A stretch of DNA of 33,885 bases from JBARRO01 sp049644265 (GTDB taxonomy: Bacteria > Bacteroidota > Ignavibacteria > UBA10030), in the NCBI GenBank assembly GCA_049644265.1, contig JBARRO010000213.1:1-33885 (forward strand). The letters run 5' to 3'. A program made the position numbers and the translations under genes. The notes under the pieces were generated by a model that had not been told where the DNA came from, did not search any database, and saw nothing but the letters and a program-made list of their open reading frames with translations. Positions 1 through 7,859 of the stretch are shown one piece after another (within the stretch, counting starts at the first letter, position 1; the number at the start of each line of letters is the position of its first letter).

Positions 1-348
1 GTGACCGACGATTCAATTACATCCAGGACGCTCATCAAGAATATACTTGAAACCGCAGGATACCATGTTACCACCGCAGTGGACGGGGTGGATGCGATGA
101 CGAAAGCTCTTGCAGGAAAGTTCGATCTTGTCGTCTCGGATGTTGATATGCCGCGCATGAACGGATTTGAACTCACGGCAAAGATGCGGAAGGATAAAAC
201 ACTATCGGGAATACCCGTTGTGTTGGTGACGGCGCTTGAATCGGGGGAAGACCGCGAACACGGGATCGACGTTGGTGCCAATGCATATATTGTCAAAAGT
301 AGTTTTGACCAGAGTAATCTGTTGGAAATAATAAAAACGCTTTTGTAA
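1..348 (+). CDS. Hybrid CheA-type histidine kinase, C-terminal receiver domain (5' end outside window)
   Basis: The first 115 codons encode a complete response-regulator receiver domain: acidic pair in VTDDSITSRTL, the phosphoacceptor Asp in VVSDVDMPRMNG, a Thr in VLVTALES and the conserved Lys in AYIVKSS. The reading frame is open at the left edge and the apparent GTG at base 1 encodes the Val of the usual VDDS-like motif, so this is not the start. A receiver that begins with this wording directly upstream of cheB is typical of CheA-receiver fusions (FrzE-like). The receiver would act as phosphate sink or output for the kinase. That the missing part is a CheA is inferred from the neighbour and from the motif style; any hybrid kinase or stand-alone receiver remains possible. 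Confidence 0.8.
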   Translation: MTDDSITSRTLIKNILETAGYHVTTAVDGVDAMTKALAGKFDLVVSDVDMPRMNGFELTAKMRKDKTLSGIPVVLVTALESGEDREHGIDVGANAYIVKSSFDQSNLLEIIKTLL

Positions 349-400
349 CCGCCGCAGGTTGTTGGCTTTGCGTAAATGCGGTCAGGAATAATTGAGAGTC

Positions 401-1468
401 ATGGAAATGATCAAAGTTCTCATCGTGGAAGGTTCGCGTGTTATGCAGCAAGTACTCAAGCACGCAATCAGCGTCGATCCGATGTTGACGGTTGTCGGTG
501 TCGCGTCTGACGGTGAAGAAGCTCTCGAAGCTGTAAAGGAATTACATCCGGATGTCATTGCAATGGGCTGGCAGATGCCGAAATTGGACGGCCTGAAAGC
601 GACACGCACTATCATGGAAACAACGCCAACTCCTATCGTGATCGTGACTGGAAGTGTTGCGGCGAACGATGCGGCAGTTTCCTTTCGCATGATTGAAGCA
701 GGGGCATTAGCGATACTGCAACAACCGCCGGATGTCGCTGACCCCGGCTATCAAACGGCAACACAACAGTTGACGCGGACATTAAAACTCATGTCCGAGG
801 TGAAATTGGTGAAGCGTGTGGCGCGCACTTCGCCAGCACAGGTGAAAGCGAAATTGTCCGTGGACAAAATGTGCCGGGCGGAATCGGATATCCAGCTCGT
901 CGCCATCGGTGCATCGACGGGCGGTCCGAATGTCCTGCAACAAATACTTTTCGGATTACCGAAAGACCTTCCAGTTCCGCTATTCATTGTTCAGCACATC
1001 TCAAAAGGTTTCACGGCGGGACTTGTTGAATGGTTGCAGAATACAACCGCATTTCCGTTACATGTTGCTTCTCATGGTGAATCCCCGCTGCCCGGACACG
1101 GCTATGTCGCTCCGGATGACCTTCACATGGGAGTTGAACGAGGGCCTGTCATTGTACTAAACCAGGGTGGCTTGGAAAATGGTCTGCGGCCTTCGGTTGC
1201 GTACCTTTTTCGTTCGGTAGCACAACATTTCGGTTCCCATGCGGTGGGTGTACTGCTCACGGGAATGGGGCGGGATGGAGCGGATGAATTGAAAATGATG
1301 AAAGAACAAGGGGCAAATACTATTGCGCAGGATGAAAAGAGTTCGATTATTCACGGCATGCCCGGTGAAGCAATAAGACTTAATGCCGCAACGTATGTTC
1401 TCTCACCGGAAGATATAACTCTTGCACTTACTGCGCTCATAAAAAACAATGAAAGCGTGGCAGCATGA
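401..1468 (+). CDS. cheB: CheB-type chemotaxis methylesterase with degenerate receiver domain
   Basis: Protein-glutamate methylesterase/deamidase that removes methyl groups from chemoreceptors in the cytoplasm. An N-terminal receiver-like domain (about 1-120) is followed by a linker and the CheB_methylest domain (about 165-350). The esterase triad is visible: Ser in IGASTGGPNVL, His in FIVQHISKGF and Asp in LLTGMGRDGAD. The receiver is unusual: the acidic pair is E10-G11, the phosphoacceptor position is Gly56 (IAMGWQMPKLDG, where CheB has Asp) and the conserved Lys is replaced in AILQQPP. So the esterase should be active but not controlled by phosphorylation in the standard way. ATG 401 is chosen; TTG 392 and ATG 407 are in frame and no strong ribosome site separates them. 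The stop overlaps the next gene by ATGA. Confidence 0.88.
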   Translation: MEMIKVLIVEGSRVMQQVLKHAISVDPMLTVVGVASDGEEALEAVKELHPDVIAMGWQMPKLDGLKATRTIMETTPTPIVIVTGSVAANDAAVSFRMIEAGALAILQQPPDVADPGYQTATQQLTRTLKLMSEVKLVKRVARTSPAQVKAKLSVDKMCRAESDIQLVAIGASTGGPNVLQQILFGLPKDLPVPLFIVQHISKGFTAGLVEWLQNTTAFPLHVASHGESPLPGHGYVAPDDLHMGVERGPVIVLNQGGLENGLRPSVAYLFRSVAQHFGSHAVGVLLTGMGRDGADELKMMKEQGANTIAQDEKSSIIHGMPGEAIRLNAATYVLSPEDITLALTALIKNNESVAA

Positions 1469-2154
1469 AAAATAAAAAGATTGCCGTAAAACAAATTGAC
1501 CAAATCTTGATAGCTGAAGATAGTCCGACTCAGGCCGAACAACTAAGATATCTGCTTGATAAACACAAGTATAAAGTACTGGTGGCTCAAAATGGCAAAG
1601 AAGCCATGGGAATGGTTATGGAACATAGACCTTCCCTGGTTATCACCGACATCGCAATGCCCGAAATGAATGGGTACGATCTGTGCAGGGAAATAAAATC
1701 TCGCGAGAAGACCATGAACATTCCCGTCATTCTGCTGACGTCGTTTTCCCGGTCGGAAGATGTGATGGAAGGCATTTCTTGTGGAGCTGATAATTTCCTC
1801 ACCAAGCCATTTCGGGAAGAGTATCTTGTCTCACATATTGAACAAATCCTTGCCGACAGGGAAATTCAGAAAAGCGAAACGATCAAAGTTGAATTGGAAG
1901 TACTCGTGAGAGGCAAGAAACGGGTTATTACAGTGGATCATCAGCAGATACTGACATTGCTCATCTCAACCTATGAAGCGGCAGTTCAGAGAAACGACGA
2001 ACTGGCGCAGGCACAGAGTGACCTAAGACTACTCAATGAACGTTTGGAGGAATTGGTAACGGAAAAAACTGCAGAGCTTTCCGCGGAGAGCGCCATTCGC
2101 AAACGTGCTGAGGAAGCCTTGCGAAAAAGCAAAGAACATCACCGGGGTAATTGA
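1465..2154 (+). CDS. Receiver plus coiled-coil protein, probably a truncated hybrid histidine kinase
   Basis: A 229-residue protein. Residues about 14-130 form an intact receiver (LIAEDSPTQ, phosphoacceptor Asp in VITDIAMPEMNG, Thr in ILLTSF, Lys in FLTKPF). Residues about 140-225 form a charged helix with the wording ELVTEKTAELSAE and RKRAEEALRKSKE, which in hybrid sensor kinases leads into PAS and HisKA domains. Here the reading frame stops after HHRGN, and the sequence beyond matches no kinase. I infer loss of the PAS/kinase part by a rearrangement, the next recognisable gene being unrelated. Its start overlaps the cheB stop (ATGA), so it is translated with cheB. As a shortened protein it could still work as a phospho-accepting dimer. 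Confidence 0.75.
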   Translation: MKNKKIAVKQIDQILIAEDSPTQAEQLRYLLDKHKYKVLVAQNGKEAMGMVMEHRPSLVITDIAMPEMNGYDLCREIKSREKTMNIPVILLTSFSRSEDVMEGISCGADNFLTKPFREEYLVSHIEQILADREIQKSETIKVELEVLVRGKKRVITVDHQQILTLLISTYEAAVQRNDELAQAQSDLRLLNERLEELVTEKTAELSAESAIRKRAEEALRKSKEHHRGN

Positions 2155-2211
2155 TGGTCAGGTGTGGAAGAATACGTTCAGGATTGTCGTGGTTTCAATG
2201 ATGGTCATCCG

Positions 2212-2619
2212 ATGAACATGATCACCATGAACGATGGAACTCAAATTCACCACCAAGACTGGGGACACGGTCATGCCATCGTCTTCAGCTACGGATGGCC
2301 GCTCAGCGCAGATGCATGGGAAAGCCAGATGGCCTGCTTGGCGTCCAACGGCTATCGCTGCATCGCCCATGACCGTCGCGGTCACGGCCGTTCGAGCCAG
2401 CCGTGGAACGGGAACGAGATGGACACGTACGCCGACGACCTGTCGGAGCAGATCGAAAAACTCGACCTGAACGGTATCACCCTGATCGGCCACTCGACGG
2501 GCGGCGGAGAAGTCGCGCGCTACATCGGGCGCCACGGCACCAAGCGCATCGCCGGGGCTGTGCTGATGGGTTCGGTCACGCCGCTGGCTGCAGCCGTGAC
2601 GCGGAGGAAGAGAACGTGA
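2212..2619 (+). pseudogene. Truncated alpha/beta hydrolase (non-heme chloroperoxidase/aryl esterase family)
   Basis: The 135 codons match the first half of the complete hydrolase at 3936-4757 nearly residue for residue, including DWGHGHAIVFSYGWPLSA, AHDRRGHGRSSQPW and the nucleophile elbow GHSTGGGE. The match breaks after GSVTPL, where the paralogue continues into the cap domain; here a short unrelated tail AAAVTRRKRT ends at 2619. The catalytic Asp and His and half of the fold are therefore absent, and a working esterase is unlikely. One residue near the oxyanion region also differs (FSYGW against FSHGW). ATG 2212 gives the same N-terminus as the paralogue; an in-frame GTG at 2164 is less likely. 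The stop overlaps the GTG start of the permease gene, so it may persist as a translated leader for that gene. Confidence 0.8.
2603..2608 (+). promoter_or_regulatory. Ribosome binding site fixing the GTG start of the permease gene
   Basis: GGAGGA at 2603-2608 lies 7 bases before GTG 2616. This selects GTG 2616 over the much longer open frame that begins at 2403 and runs antiphase through the truncated hydrolase. Confidence 0.75.
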
Positions 2620-3878
2620 AAAGAGAAATCCAACCCAGCGTTCCGCCGCTTGCCGAGCACCGCCCCTCCGCGGACAAGAAAACAAGCGTGGTGCGCTTCG
2701 AGGTATCTCCCACGACGATGATCCAGCTCATCCTCGTCGTCGCCTGCATGTGGCTGCTGATTCGGCTTTGGCCGGTTTTCCTGGTGCTCGTCGTCGCTTT
2801 CCTCATCGTCGGGACAATGAGTCCAGCCGTCAGCTGGATGGAGGCGCGGCGTGTCAAGCGCAGTCTTGGGATCGCCATTGTCTTCACACTTCTCTTCGTC
2901 GTCACGGCTCTCGCTGTGACGCTGACGATCCCGTCATTGTTGGCACAGGCCTCGGCGCTGGTCGAACAGGAGCCCGCGTTTCGCGCACGCCTTTCGGATT
3001 ATCTCGCCCGCTCCAACCTGACAGCGCCGCTTGCAGGCTGGCTGCGGAACGTCAATTACGAGGCTCTCTCAAGTGGCATCAGCGCAACGGCGTTCGCCTT
3101 CTCAATGCGAATTGTCGAGATCGCCGCGTACGGCACGAGCGCCATCTTTCTCGCGCTCTACATCATGATCGACCGCGACCGGCTTCGTGGCGCGCTTTTC
3201 GCGGTCGTCCCCCGCTCGCACCATATCCGCCTCGCCCGCGTCATGATGAACCTAGAGACGATCGTCGGCGCTTACATCCGCGGACAGCTGATCACGTGCC
3301 TGCTCATTGCGGTCTTTTCGTTCGTCCTCCTGGTGGCGTGCGGCGTGCCAAACGCGATGGCGCTTGCTGTGTTTGCTGGTGTCGCGGATGTCCTGCCGTA
3401 CATCGGCGCCATCCTCTCGATAGGCCCGATGGTCATTGCTTCGCTGGCGCGTGGCCCGGTCGTCGTGGCGGTTGTCCTGTTGATCATGCTCGCGTACGAG
3501 GAGTTTGAGAGTCGTGTGCTTGTTCCCCGCATTTATGGACGGGCGCTTCGTCTTCCGCCGTCTGTCGTGCTCTTCGCGCTCTTTGCAGGTGGGGTGCTGA
3601 TGGGGCTCTTGGGCGCTCTCCTCGCGCTCCCTGTCGCCGCAACGGTCATGATGCTCATCGAGGAGCTTCGCGTCGAGCTTCCGGGTCAGCAGGAACAGGT
3701 TGCTGATGTGAAACAGCGGGTTGGGGATGAGCGCGCGGAGGATGAGTACGAGCGCCGGACGGAGGGCGTGCCTGCGGACCAAGCCGCTGCGATCGCCGTT
3801 GAGATGTCCGACGATCGGCGGAAAGAGGAGAGCAGTCCGCCCAAGGCTGTGGACGTGTCAGATTCGAAAGGCTCGTAA
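2616..3878 (+). CDS. AI-2E transporter (PerM/TqsA) family membrane protein
   Basis: A 420-residue inner-membrane protein of the AI-2 exporter-like (UPF0118/PerM) family. About eight hydrophobic segments are visible: a pair at about 33-75, one near 90-110, then after a long loop (about 115-180) further helices from 190 on. Family-typical wording includes YIRGQLITCLLIAVFSF, VLPYIGAILSIGPMVIAS and FESRVLVPRIYGRALRLPP. Members have been linked to autoinducer-2 or peptide export and to ion/pH homeostasis; the substrate cannot be told from sequence. The C-terminal 60 residues are a hydrophilic, acidic and proline-rich tail. The start overlaps the stop of the truncated hydrolase (GTGA), and the complete hydrolase follows 57 bases later, so the three were probably transferred or duplicated together. 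Confidence 0.88.
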   Translation: MKREIQPSVPPLAEHRPSADKKTSVVRFEVSPTTMIQLILVVACMWLLIRLWPVFLVLVVAFLIVGTMSPAVSWMEARRVKRSLGIAIVFTLLFVVTALAVTLTIPSLLAQASALVEQEPAFRARLSDYLARSNLTAPLAGWLRNVNYEALSSGISATAFAFSMRIVEIAAYGTSAIFLALYIMIDRDRLRGALFAVVPRSHHIRLARVMMNLETIVGAYIRGQLITCLLIAVFSFVLLVACGVPNAMALAVFAGVADVLPYIGAILSIGPMVIASLARGPVVVAVVLLIMLAYEEFESRVLVPRIYGRALRLPPSVVLFALFAGGVLMGLLGALLALPVAATVMMLIEELRVELPGQQEQVADVKQRVGDERAEDEYERRTEGVPADQAAAIAVEMSDDRRKEESSPPKAVDVSDSKGS

Positions 3879-3935
3879 GCTACGGTCCGGGCGACCCAAG
3901 CAGGCAACTTCTTTCAACTACGAAGGAAATCCCCC

Positions 3936-4757
3936 ATGAATACGATCACCACCAAAGACGGCACAGAAATCTACTACAAGGATTGGGGTTCCGGGCATCC
4001 CGTTGTGTTCAGCCACGGTTGGCCACTGACTGCCGATGCCTGGGAAAATCAGATGGTCTACCTCGCATCCAACGGCTATCGCTGTATTGCCCATGACCGT
4101 CGCGGCCACGGCCGTTCGAGCCAGCCATGGAAGGGGAACGAGATGGACACCTACGCCGATGATCTTTCAGAGCTCATCGAAAAGCTCGACCTGAACGGCG
4201 TCATGCTGGTCGGTCACTCCACCGGCGGTGGCGAGGTCGCCCGCTACATCGGACGTTACGGTTCCGGGCGCATTGCGAAGATCGTTCTGGTGGGTTCGGT
4301 GACCCCGTTGATGCTTAAAACGGATGCCAACTCTGACGGGTTGGCGATGGAAGTGTTCGACGGGATTCGTGCAGGCGTCAGCGCTGACCGTTCGCAGTTC
4401 TTCAAGGATCTGACGTTGCCTTTCTACGGCGCAAACAGACCGGGGGCAAAAGTCAGCCAGGGCACCCGCGACGCGTTCTGGTTTCAGGCCATGGAGGGAG
4501 GTCTCAAGAACGAACTGGATTGCATCAAAGCGTTTTCCGAGACAGATTTCACCGAAGACCTCAAGAAGTTCGATGTGCCGACGCTCATCATCCACGGCGA
4601 CGACGACCAGATGGTGCCGATTGGTGCCTCGGCCCACGCCTCCTCCAGACTCGTCAAGAATGCAACGCTGAAAATCTACGCGGGTGGCCCCCATGGACTC
4701 GCGGACACGCACAAAGAGAAGCTGAATGCCGACCTGCTCGCTTTTCTCCGGACATGA
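3936..4757 (+). CDS. Alpha/beta hydrolase, non-heme chloroperoxidase/aryl esterase family
   Basis: A complete 273-residue alpha/beta-hydrolase with the layout of the Pseudomonas fluorescens aryl esterase family, whose members hydrolyse small esters and often show perhydrolase (cofactor-free haloperoxidase) activity. Visible are the oxyanion motif FSHGWPLTADAW, the nucleophile Ser95 in GHSTGGG, the acid Asp in IHGDDDQMVP (222-224) and His253 in GGPHGLADTH. There is no signal peptide, so it is cytoplasmic. AAGGA upstream of ATG 3936 supports the start. Its N-terminal half is strongly similar, in DNA as well as protein, to the truncated copy at 2212-2619. The stop overlaps the next start (ATGA at 4754-4757). 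The physiological substrate is unknown. Confidence 0.9.
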   Translation: MNTITTKDGTEIYYKDWGSGHPVVFSHGWPLTADAWENQMVYLASNGYRCIAHDRRGHGRSSQPWKGNEMDTYADDLSELIEKLDLNGVMLVGHSTGGGEVARYIGRYGSGRIAKIVLVGSVTPLMLKTDANSDGLAMEVFDGIRAGVSADRSQFFKDLTLPFYGANRPGAKVSQGTRDAFWFQAMEGGLKNELDCIKAFSETDFTEDLKKFDVPTLIIHGDDDQMVPIGASAHASSRLVKNATLKIYAGGPHGLADTHKEKLNADLLAFLRT

Positions 4758-5467
4758 AGAGCGCCCTGCATACCACGGGAAAGAAACTCAAACCCCCGCA
4801 TCTTAAAAACCTGGGCCATCGAGGCCGGATCAGCATCTGGATTGTCGATGGCACCTACGTGCGGACGCATCTGGACGAAGAGTTCACGAATTATGGCCAG
4901 CACTATGCCTTCAAGTGCGTGCCGGAAAATGAGTTCTGGCTTGATAAAGAGGCGGAGAATGATGAACAGCGGTTCTTCATCGATCATCTCCTCACGGAGC
5001 ACAGACTTATGGTGAAGGGAGTTCCCTACGATGCTGCCCTGGAAGCAGCCGATAGAGTTGAAATGGCAGAAAGGAAAAAATCCGGAGATCTGCGGAAGCT
5101 GTCAAAAGATGGGGACCTCCCCAATCCTAAGAAAGTTCACCTTCGTCTCTGGAAGAAGCTTGAGTCGGGTTTGAGTGTCTGGATTGTGAACGGGCGGCTT
5201 GTCAGAAGTGGATTTGACGATGACTTCACTGAAGGCGGACACGACAATGTCTATGAATTTGTCCCGCGCAATGAAGTCTGGATTGACAACGATCTCGAAG
5301 AATTGGAGCGGCCGTATGTCCTCCTGCACGAATTACACGAACGAAACTTGATGGCAAAGGGATGGAACTACGACAAAGCACACGAAGATTCGAGCAAGCT
5401 CGAGTATCATTACCGACACCACCCCAGTGAGTTACATACAGCGTTGGTGAAAGAAGGTTGGGAATAA
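4754..5467 (+). CDS. Unknown protein made of two copies of one domain
   Basis: I do not recognise a named family. The 237 residues hold an internal duplication: residues about 23-108 and 138-224 align along their whole length (ISIWIVDGTYVRTHLDEEFT with LSVWIVNGRLVRSGFDDDFT; PENEFWLD with PRNEVWID; RLMVKGVPYDAALEAAD with NLMAKGWNYDKAHEDSS). The second copy has HELHER (182-187) and a downstream His200, which could bind metal; the first copy has DHLLTEH instead, so any such site would be degenerate there. The protein has no signal peptide or membrane segment. The start is fixed by the ATGA overlap with the hydrolase stop, implying co-translation. Function is unknown; a metal-dependent hydrolase or a DNA/nucleotide-related accessory role is only a guess. 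Confidence 0.8.
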   Translation: MKSALHTTGKKLKPPHLKNLGHRGRISIWIVDGTYVRTHLDEEFTNYGQHYAFKCVPENEFWLDKEAENDEQRFFIDHLLTEHRLMVKGVPYDAALEAADRVEMAERKKSGDLRKLSKDGDLPNPKKVHLRLWKKLESGLSVWIVNGRLVRSGFDDDFTEGGHDNVYEFVPRNEVWIDNDLEELERPYVLLHELHERNLMAKGWNYDKAHEDSSKLEYHYRHHPSELHTALVKEGWE

Positions 5468-5531
5468 CAACTGAGCGAACCAACGTGTACCGTTGTTGTT
5501 GGTATTGACTGTCCAAACAAAGAGGAAAGCC

Positions 5532-6905
5532 ATGTCAAAGAAGAAAAACTACACTGTACAGTTCCTCGTGGCCGCCGGTATGTTCCTTCTCGTCTTCGTG
5601 TCCGCATGGGGTCAGCAAAAGCGGGAATCGAGCTATGCACCCGTCATCGAAGATCCGTTGGAAAAGGTCATGGCGCAGGACAAGTCCAGGAAGGCAGCGG
5701 TGATGAAACGCCACATGGACCTGCTCAAGGAGCGCTACGATCTTTCCAAAAGGGTGACCACGGAAGTAACCATGTCCGGAGGGAAACCACTGTCCGTCGG
5801 CCCGACGGCCAGATTGAAGACAGGATGGACATGGGAGAAACTGGCGGGTACGACACCCGGGAAGATCAAGGAGGAAGGCTCGTTCCCGTATCTTCCCTTG
5901 CCGCACCCGAACCATGTCACCGGCGGCATGCTTTTTCCACAACACCAGATCAAACAGTTCCCACGGCTTGAGCGGTTTGATATAGACTTTGATATACCGG
6001 AACAGTTCCTCCCTGAGTTCCCCCCGCCGATGTATCTGACCACGCACAAAGACATGGGAGATGTTTCTCAAGGGCAGGTGATAGTGCTGGAGAACTACTA
6101 TGAGATATTCAACGGCATCCTGAACCCCAAGCAACTGGAAGGGCTGCGCCTGCTGCTGACGCAGTTCCCTCAACAACAGTTCAATGCGACCGGAGACCGG
6201 AAAAGTGAAAAGCCAAGCCTGGGAGTGACATGCTTCGATTGCCATGTAAACGGACATACGTCCGGAGCGACACATTTGGTCGGCGACATCCGGCCGCAAT
6301 CACACCGTAACCGTATCGAAACTCCTTCATTGCGGGGTGTCAACGTCCAGCGACTGTTCGGGTCCCAACGGGCACTGAAGACCGTTGAAGATTTCACGGA
6401 GTTCGAACAACGGGGAGCATATTTCGACGGAGACCATCTGACCGCTGCGAAAAAGGGCGTGAACGTTCTCGAACGGGGAAGTCAGGTGCACTTTATGGCT
6501 GAATTTCAGGCGCTGCTCGATTTTCCGCCGGCACCGAAGCTTGATATCTATGGCCGGCTCGATCGATCAATGGCGACTGAATCAGAAAAAAGGGGGGAGG
6601 CCATCTTTTTTGGCAAGGGGAAGTGTGCCGATTGTCATGATGCTCCTTATTATACCGACAATCAAATGCACGACCTTCAGGTTGAAAGATTCTATAAGCC
6701 TCAAACGATTAACGATCAGTACATCCGGGCCGAAGGTCCCATCAAGACATTTCCGCTGCGAGGGATCAAAGACTCCCCTCCGTATCTGCACGACGGACGA
6801 TTGCTGACGTTGGAGGATGTCGTTGAATTCTTTAATCTCGTTCAACAGCTCAATCTCAATAGCTCTGAGAAGAAGGATCTCACTGCATTTCTCAGGCAGT
6901 TGTGA
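5532..6905 (+). CDS. Di-heme cytochrome c peroxidase/MauG-like protein
   Basis: A 457-residue exported protein with signal peptide (hydrophobic LVAAGMFLLVFVSA, cleavage after SAWG likely). Two CxxCH heme c sites are visible, CFDCH near residue 235 and CADCH near 366, separated by about 130 residues as in the CCP/MauG superfamily, which reduces peroxide or oxidises partner proteins in the periplasm. A C-terminal TFPLRGIKDSPPYLHDGRLL carries the typical PLR...PYxHDGR motif with the distal-side residues. The N-terminal 200 residues (TPR-free, proline-rich) are longer than in classical CCP, which is about 320 residues. AGAGGA at 5521-5526 supports ATG 5532. Maturation needs a cytochrome c system located elsewhere. 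Its place before the copper proteins suggests a shared oxidative or metal stress role (inference). Confidence 0.88.
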   Translation: MSKKKNYTVQFLVAAGMFLLVFVSAWGQQKRESSYAPVIEDPLEKVMAQDKSRKAAVMKRHMDLLKERYDLSKRVTTEVTMSGGKPLSVGPTARLKTGWTWEKLAGTTPGKIKEEGSFPYLPLPHPNHVTGGMLFPQHQIKQFPRLERFDIDFDIPEQFLPEFPPPMYLTTHKDMGDVSQGQVIVLENYYEIFNGILNPKQLEGLRLLLTQFPQQQFNATGDRKSEKPSLGVTCFDCHVNGHTSGATHLVGDIRPQSHRNRIETPSLRGVNVQRLFGSQRALKTVEDFTEFEQRGAYFDGDHLTAAKKGVNVLERGSQVHFMAEFQALLDFPPAPKLDIYGRLDRSMATESEKRGEAIFFGKGKCADCHDAPYYTDNQMHDLQVERFYKPQTINDQYIRAEGPIKTFPLRGIKDSPPYLHDGRLLTLEDVVEFFNLVQQLNLNSSEKKDLTAFLRQL

Positions 6906-6908
6906 ATC

Positions 6909-6957
6909 CGATCATGCAGCGGGGGTATTGAATCACTTCACTTGCACCGCATGATCG
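6909..6957 (+). repeat. Perfect 9-base inverted repeat with 31-base spacer
   Basis: CGATCATGC at 6909-6917 is exactly repeated in inverse at 6949-6957. It begins four bases after the stop of the di-heme protein gene. There is no T-run after the right arm, so it is not a standard terminator; it could be an operator for the Met-rich protein gene or an mRNA 3' stem. A second small stem, GCCGT/ACGGC with a 6-base loop, lies at 7006-7021 in the leader of the next gene. Confidence 0.5.
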
Positions 6958-7075
6958 TCGAACAAAGAAAGGAGCGATTCGAAGATCTGTAATCTTATGT
7001 AAAGGGCCGTCAGAGAACGGCGCAAAGTCCCGTTGAACTCAATAACTCACAAACCAGGAACAAAGAGGATTTACC

Positions 7076-7696
7076 ATGAAAACGAAATATTTGCTTGCGA
7101 CAGCTCTTACAGTCGCCTTGACGCTTCCGTTGTTTGGACAGCATACCCGCGCAGACATGAAAACAACCGACATGAAAAAGCATGACATGACGAGCATGAT
7201 GGGCAAGCCGACAATAGATGCAACTGTCGAAGGGCTTCACATGAAGGTGTGGCTCATGACGCAGAAGCAGCACAAGAAAATGATGAAGGGAAAGAAGATG
7301 GGTGAGATGATGATGGGAAACGATAGGAAGGGAATGAAACACGAGGGCATGGGGATGAACAAAGACACCAGCATGGGGATGGGAAAAGAGATGAAGGGGA
7401 TGAAACATGACGACATGGGGATGGACAAGGCGATGATGGACTCGATGATGGCGGGTACGCACTGCATCATGCTTGACGTATCAGATGTTGCTACCAGGAA
7501 AGGAATCTCTGGGGCCAGCACCAATGTCATGATTATGTCTCCATCAATGAAGCACTCTTCCGTTGATCTCAAGCCTATGATGAACCACTTTGGAAGCGGC
7601 CTTACGCTCGATGAAAAAGGTAAATACACGATTACCGCAAGTGTGAACGTCAATGGGGTCTCAAAATCGAAGGAGTTTCAGTACGAGGTGAAGTAG
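7076..7696 (+). CDS. Periplasmic methionine-rich protein, probable copper binding
   Basis: A 206-residue exported protein (signal peptide MKTKYLLATALTVALTLPLF). After cleavage it has the sequence of a beta-sandwich domain, split by a Met/His/Lys/Asp-rich stretch at about 60-125 with repeated MKHEGMGM, MKHDDMGM and MMDSMM units; 33 of the 206 residues are Met. The C-terminal part GSGLTLDEKGKYTITASV resembles YtkA/FixH-like beta domains. Met-rich periplasmic segments typically bind Cu(I) or Ag(I), and a copper ATPase is encoded downstream, so copper sequestration or delivery to the envelope is the likely job. AGAGGA sits 7 bases before ATG 7076. There is a single Cys (GTHCIM). No exact family name can be assigned. 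Confidence 0.78.
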   Translation: MKTKYLLATALTVALTLPLFGQHTRADMKTTDMKKHDMTSMMGKPTIDATVEGLHMKVWLMTQKQHKKMMKGKKMGEMMMGNDRKGMKHEGMGMNKDTSMGMGKEMKGMKHDDMGMDKAMMDSMMAGTHCIMLDVSDVATRKGISGASTNVMIMSPSMKHSSVDLKPMMNHFGSGLTLDEKGKYTITASVNVNGVSKSKEFQYEVK

Positions 7697-7769
7697 GTTG
7701 CGTTCGATAGATTAAGCGAGATAGATTTTTGATTACAGCAGCAAAGGAGAAAAATTGAGGAAGGAGAAA

Positions 7770-7859
7770 ATGCTCAGCATTTGCCGTTCTCTGTTGAAAC
7801 TTGGAGCGGGTTCAGGAATCATTCTCCATATGATGGTTAGGAGGAGTGCATGGCTGTAA
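7770..7859 (+). CDS. Possible 29-residue leader peptide overlapping the ABC1 kinase gene
   Basis: A short frame begins ATG 7770, preceded by GAGG (7757-7760) and AAGGAG (7761-7766), and ends TAA 7857-7859. It overlaps ATG 7850 of the kinase gene by ten bases and forms TAATG with the second possible kinase start at 7859. The product would have a hydrophobic centre (LLKLGAGSGIILHMM) with basic ends. Two ribosome sites and the overlap suggest translational coupling, but so short a frame may be chance. Confidence 0.3.
   Translation: MLSICRSLLKLGAGSGIILHMMVRRSAWL

Noticed and set aside
2403..2615. Upstream extension of the permease frame
   Set aside because: Lies antiphase in the hydrolase fragment; GTG 2616 has a good ribosome site and the family's N-terminus begins shortly after.
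5535..6299. 254-codon minus-strand open frame
   Set aside because: Fully antisense to the di-heme protein gene, which has a signal peptide, ribosome site and two heme motifs.
6541..6807. 88-codon plus-strand frame inside the di-heme gene
   Set aside because: Overlaps the second heme site in a different frame; a shadow.
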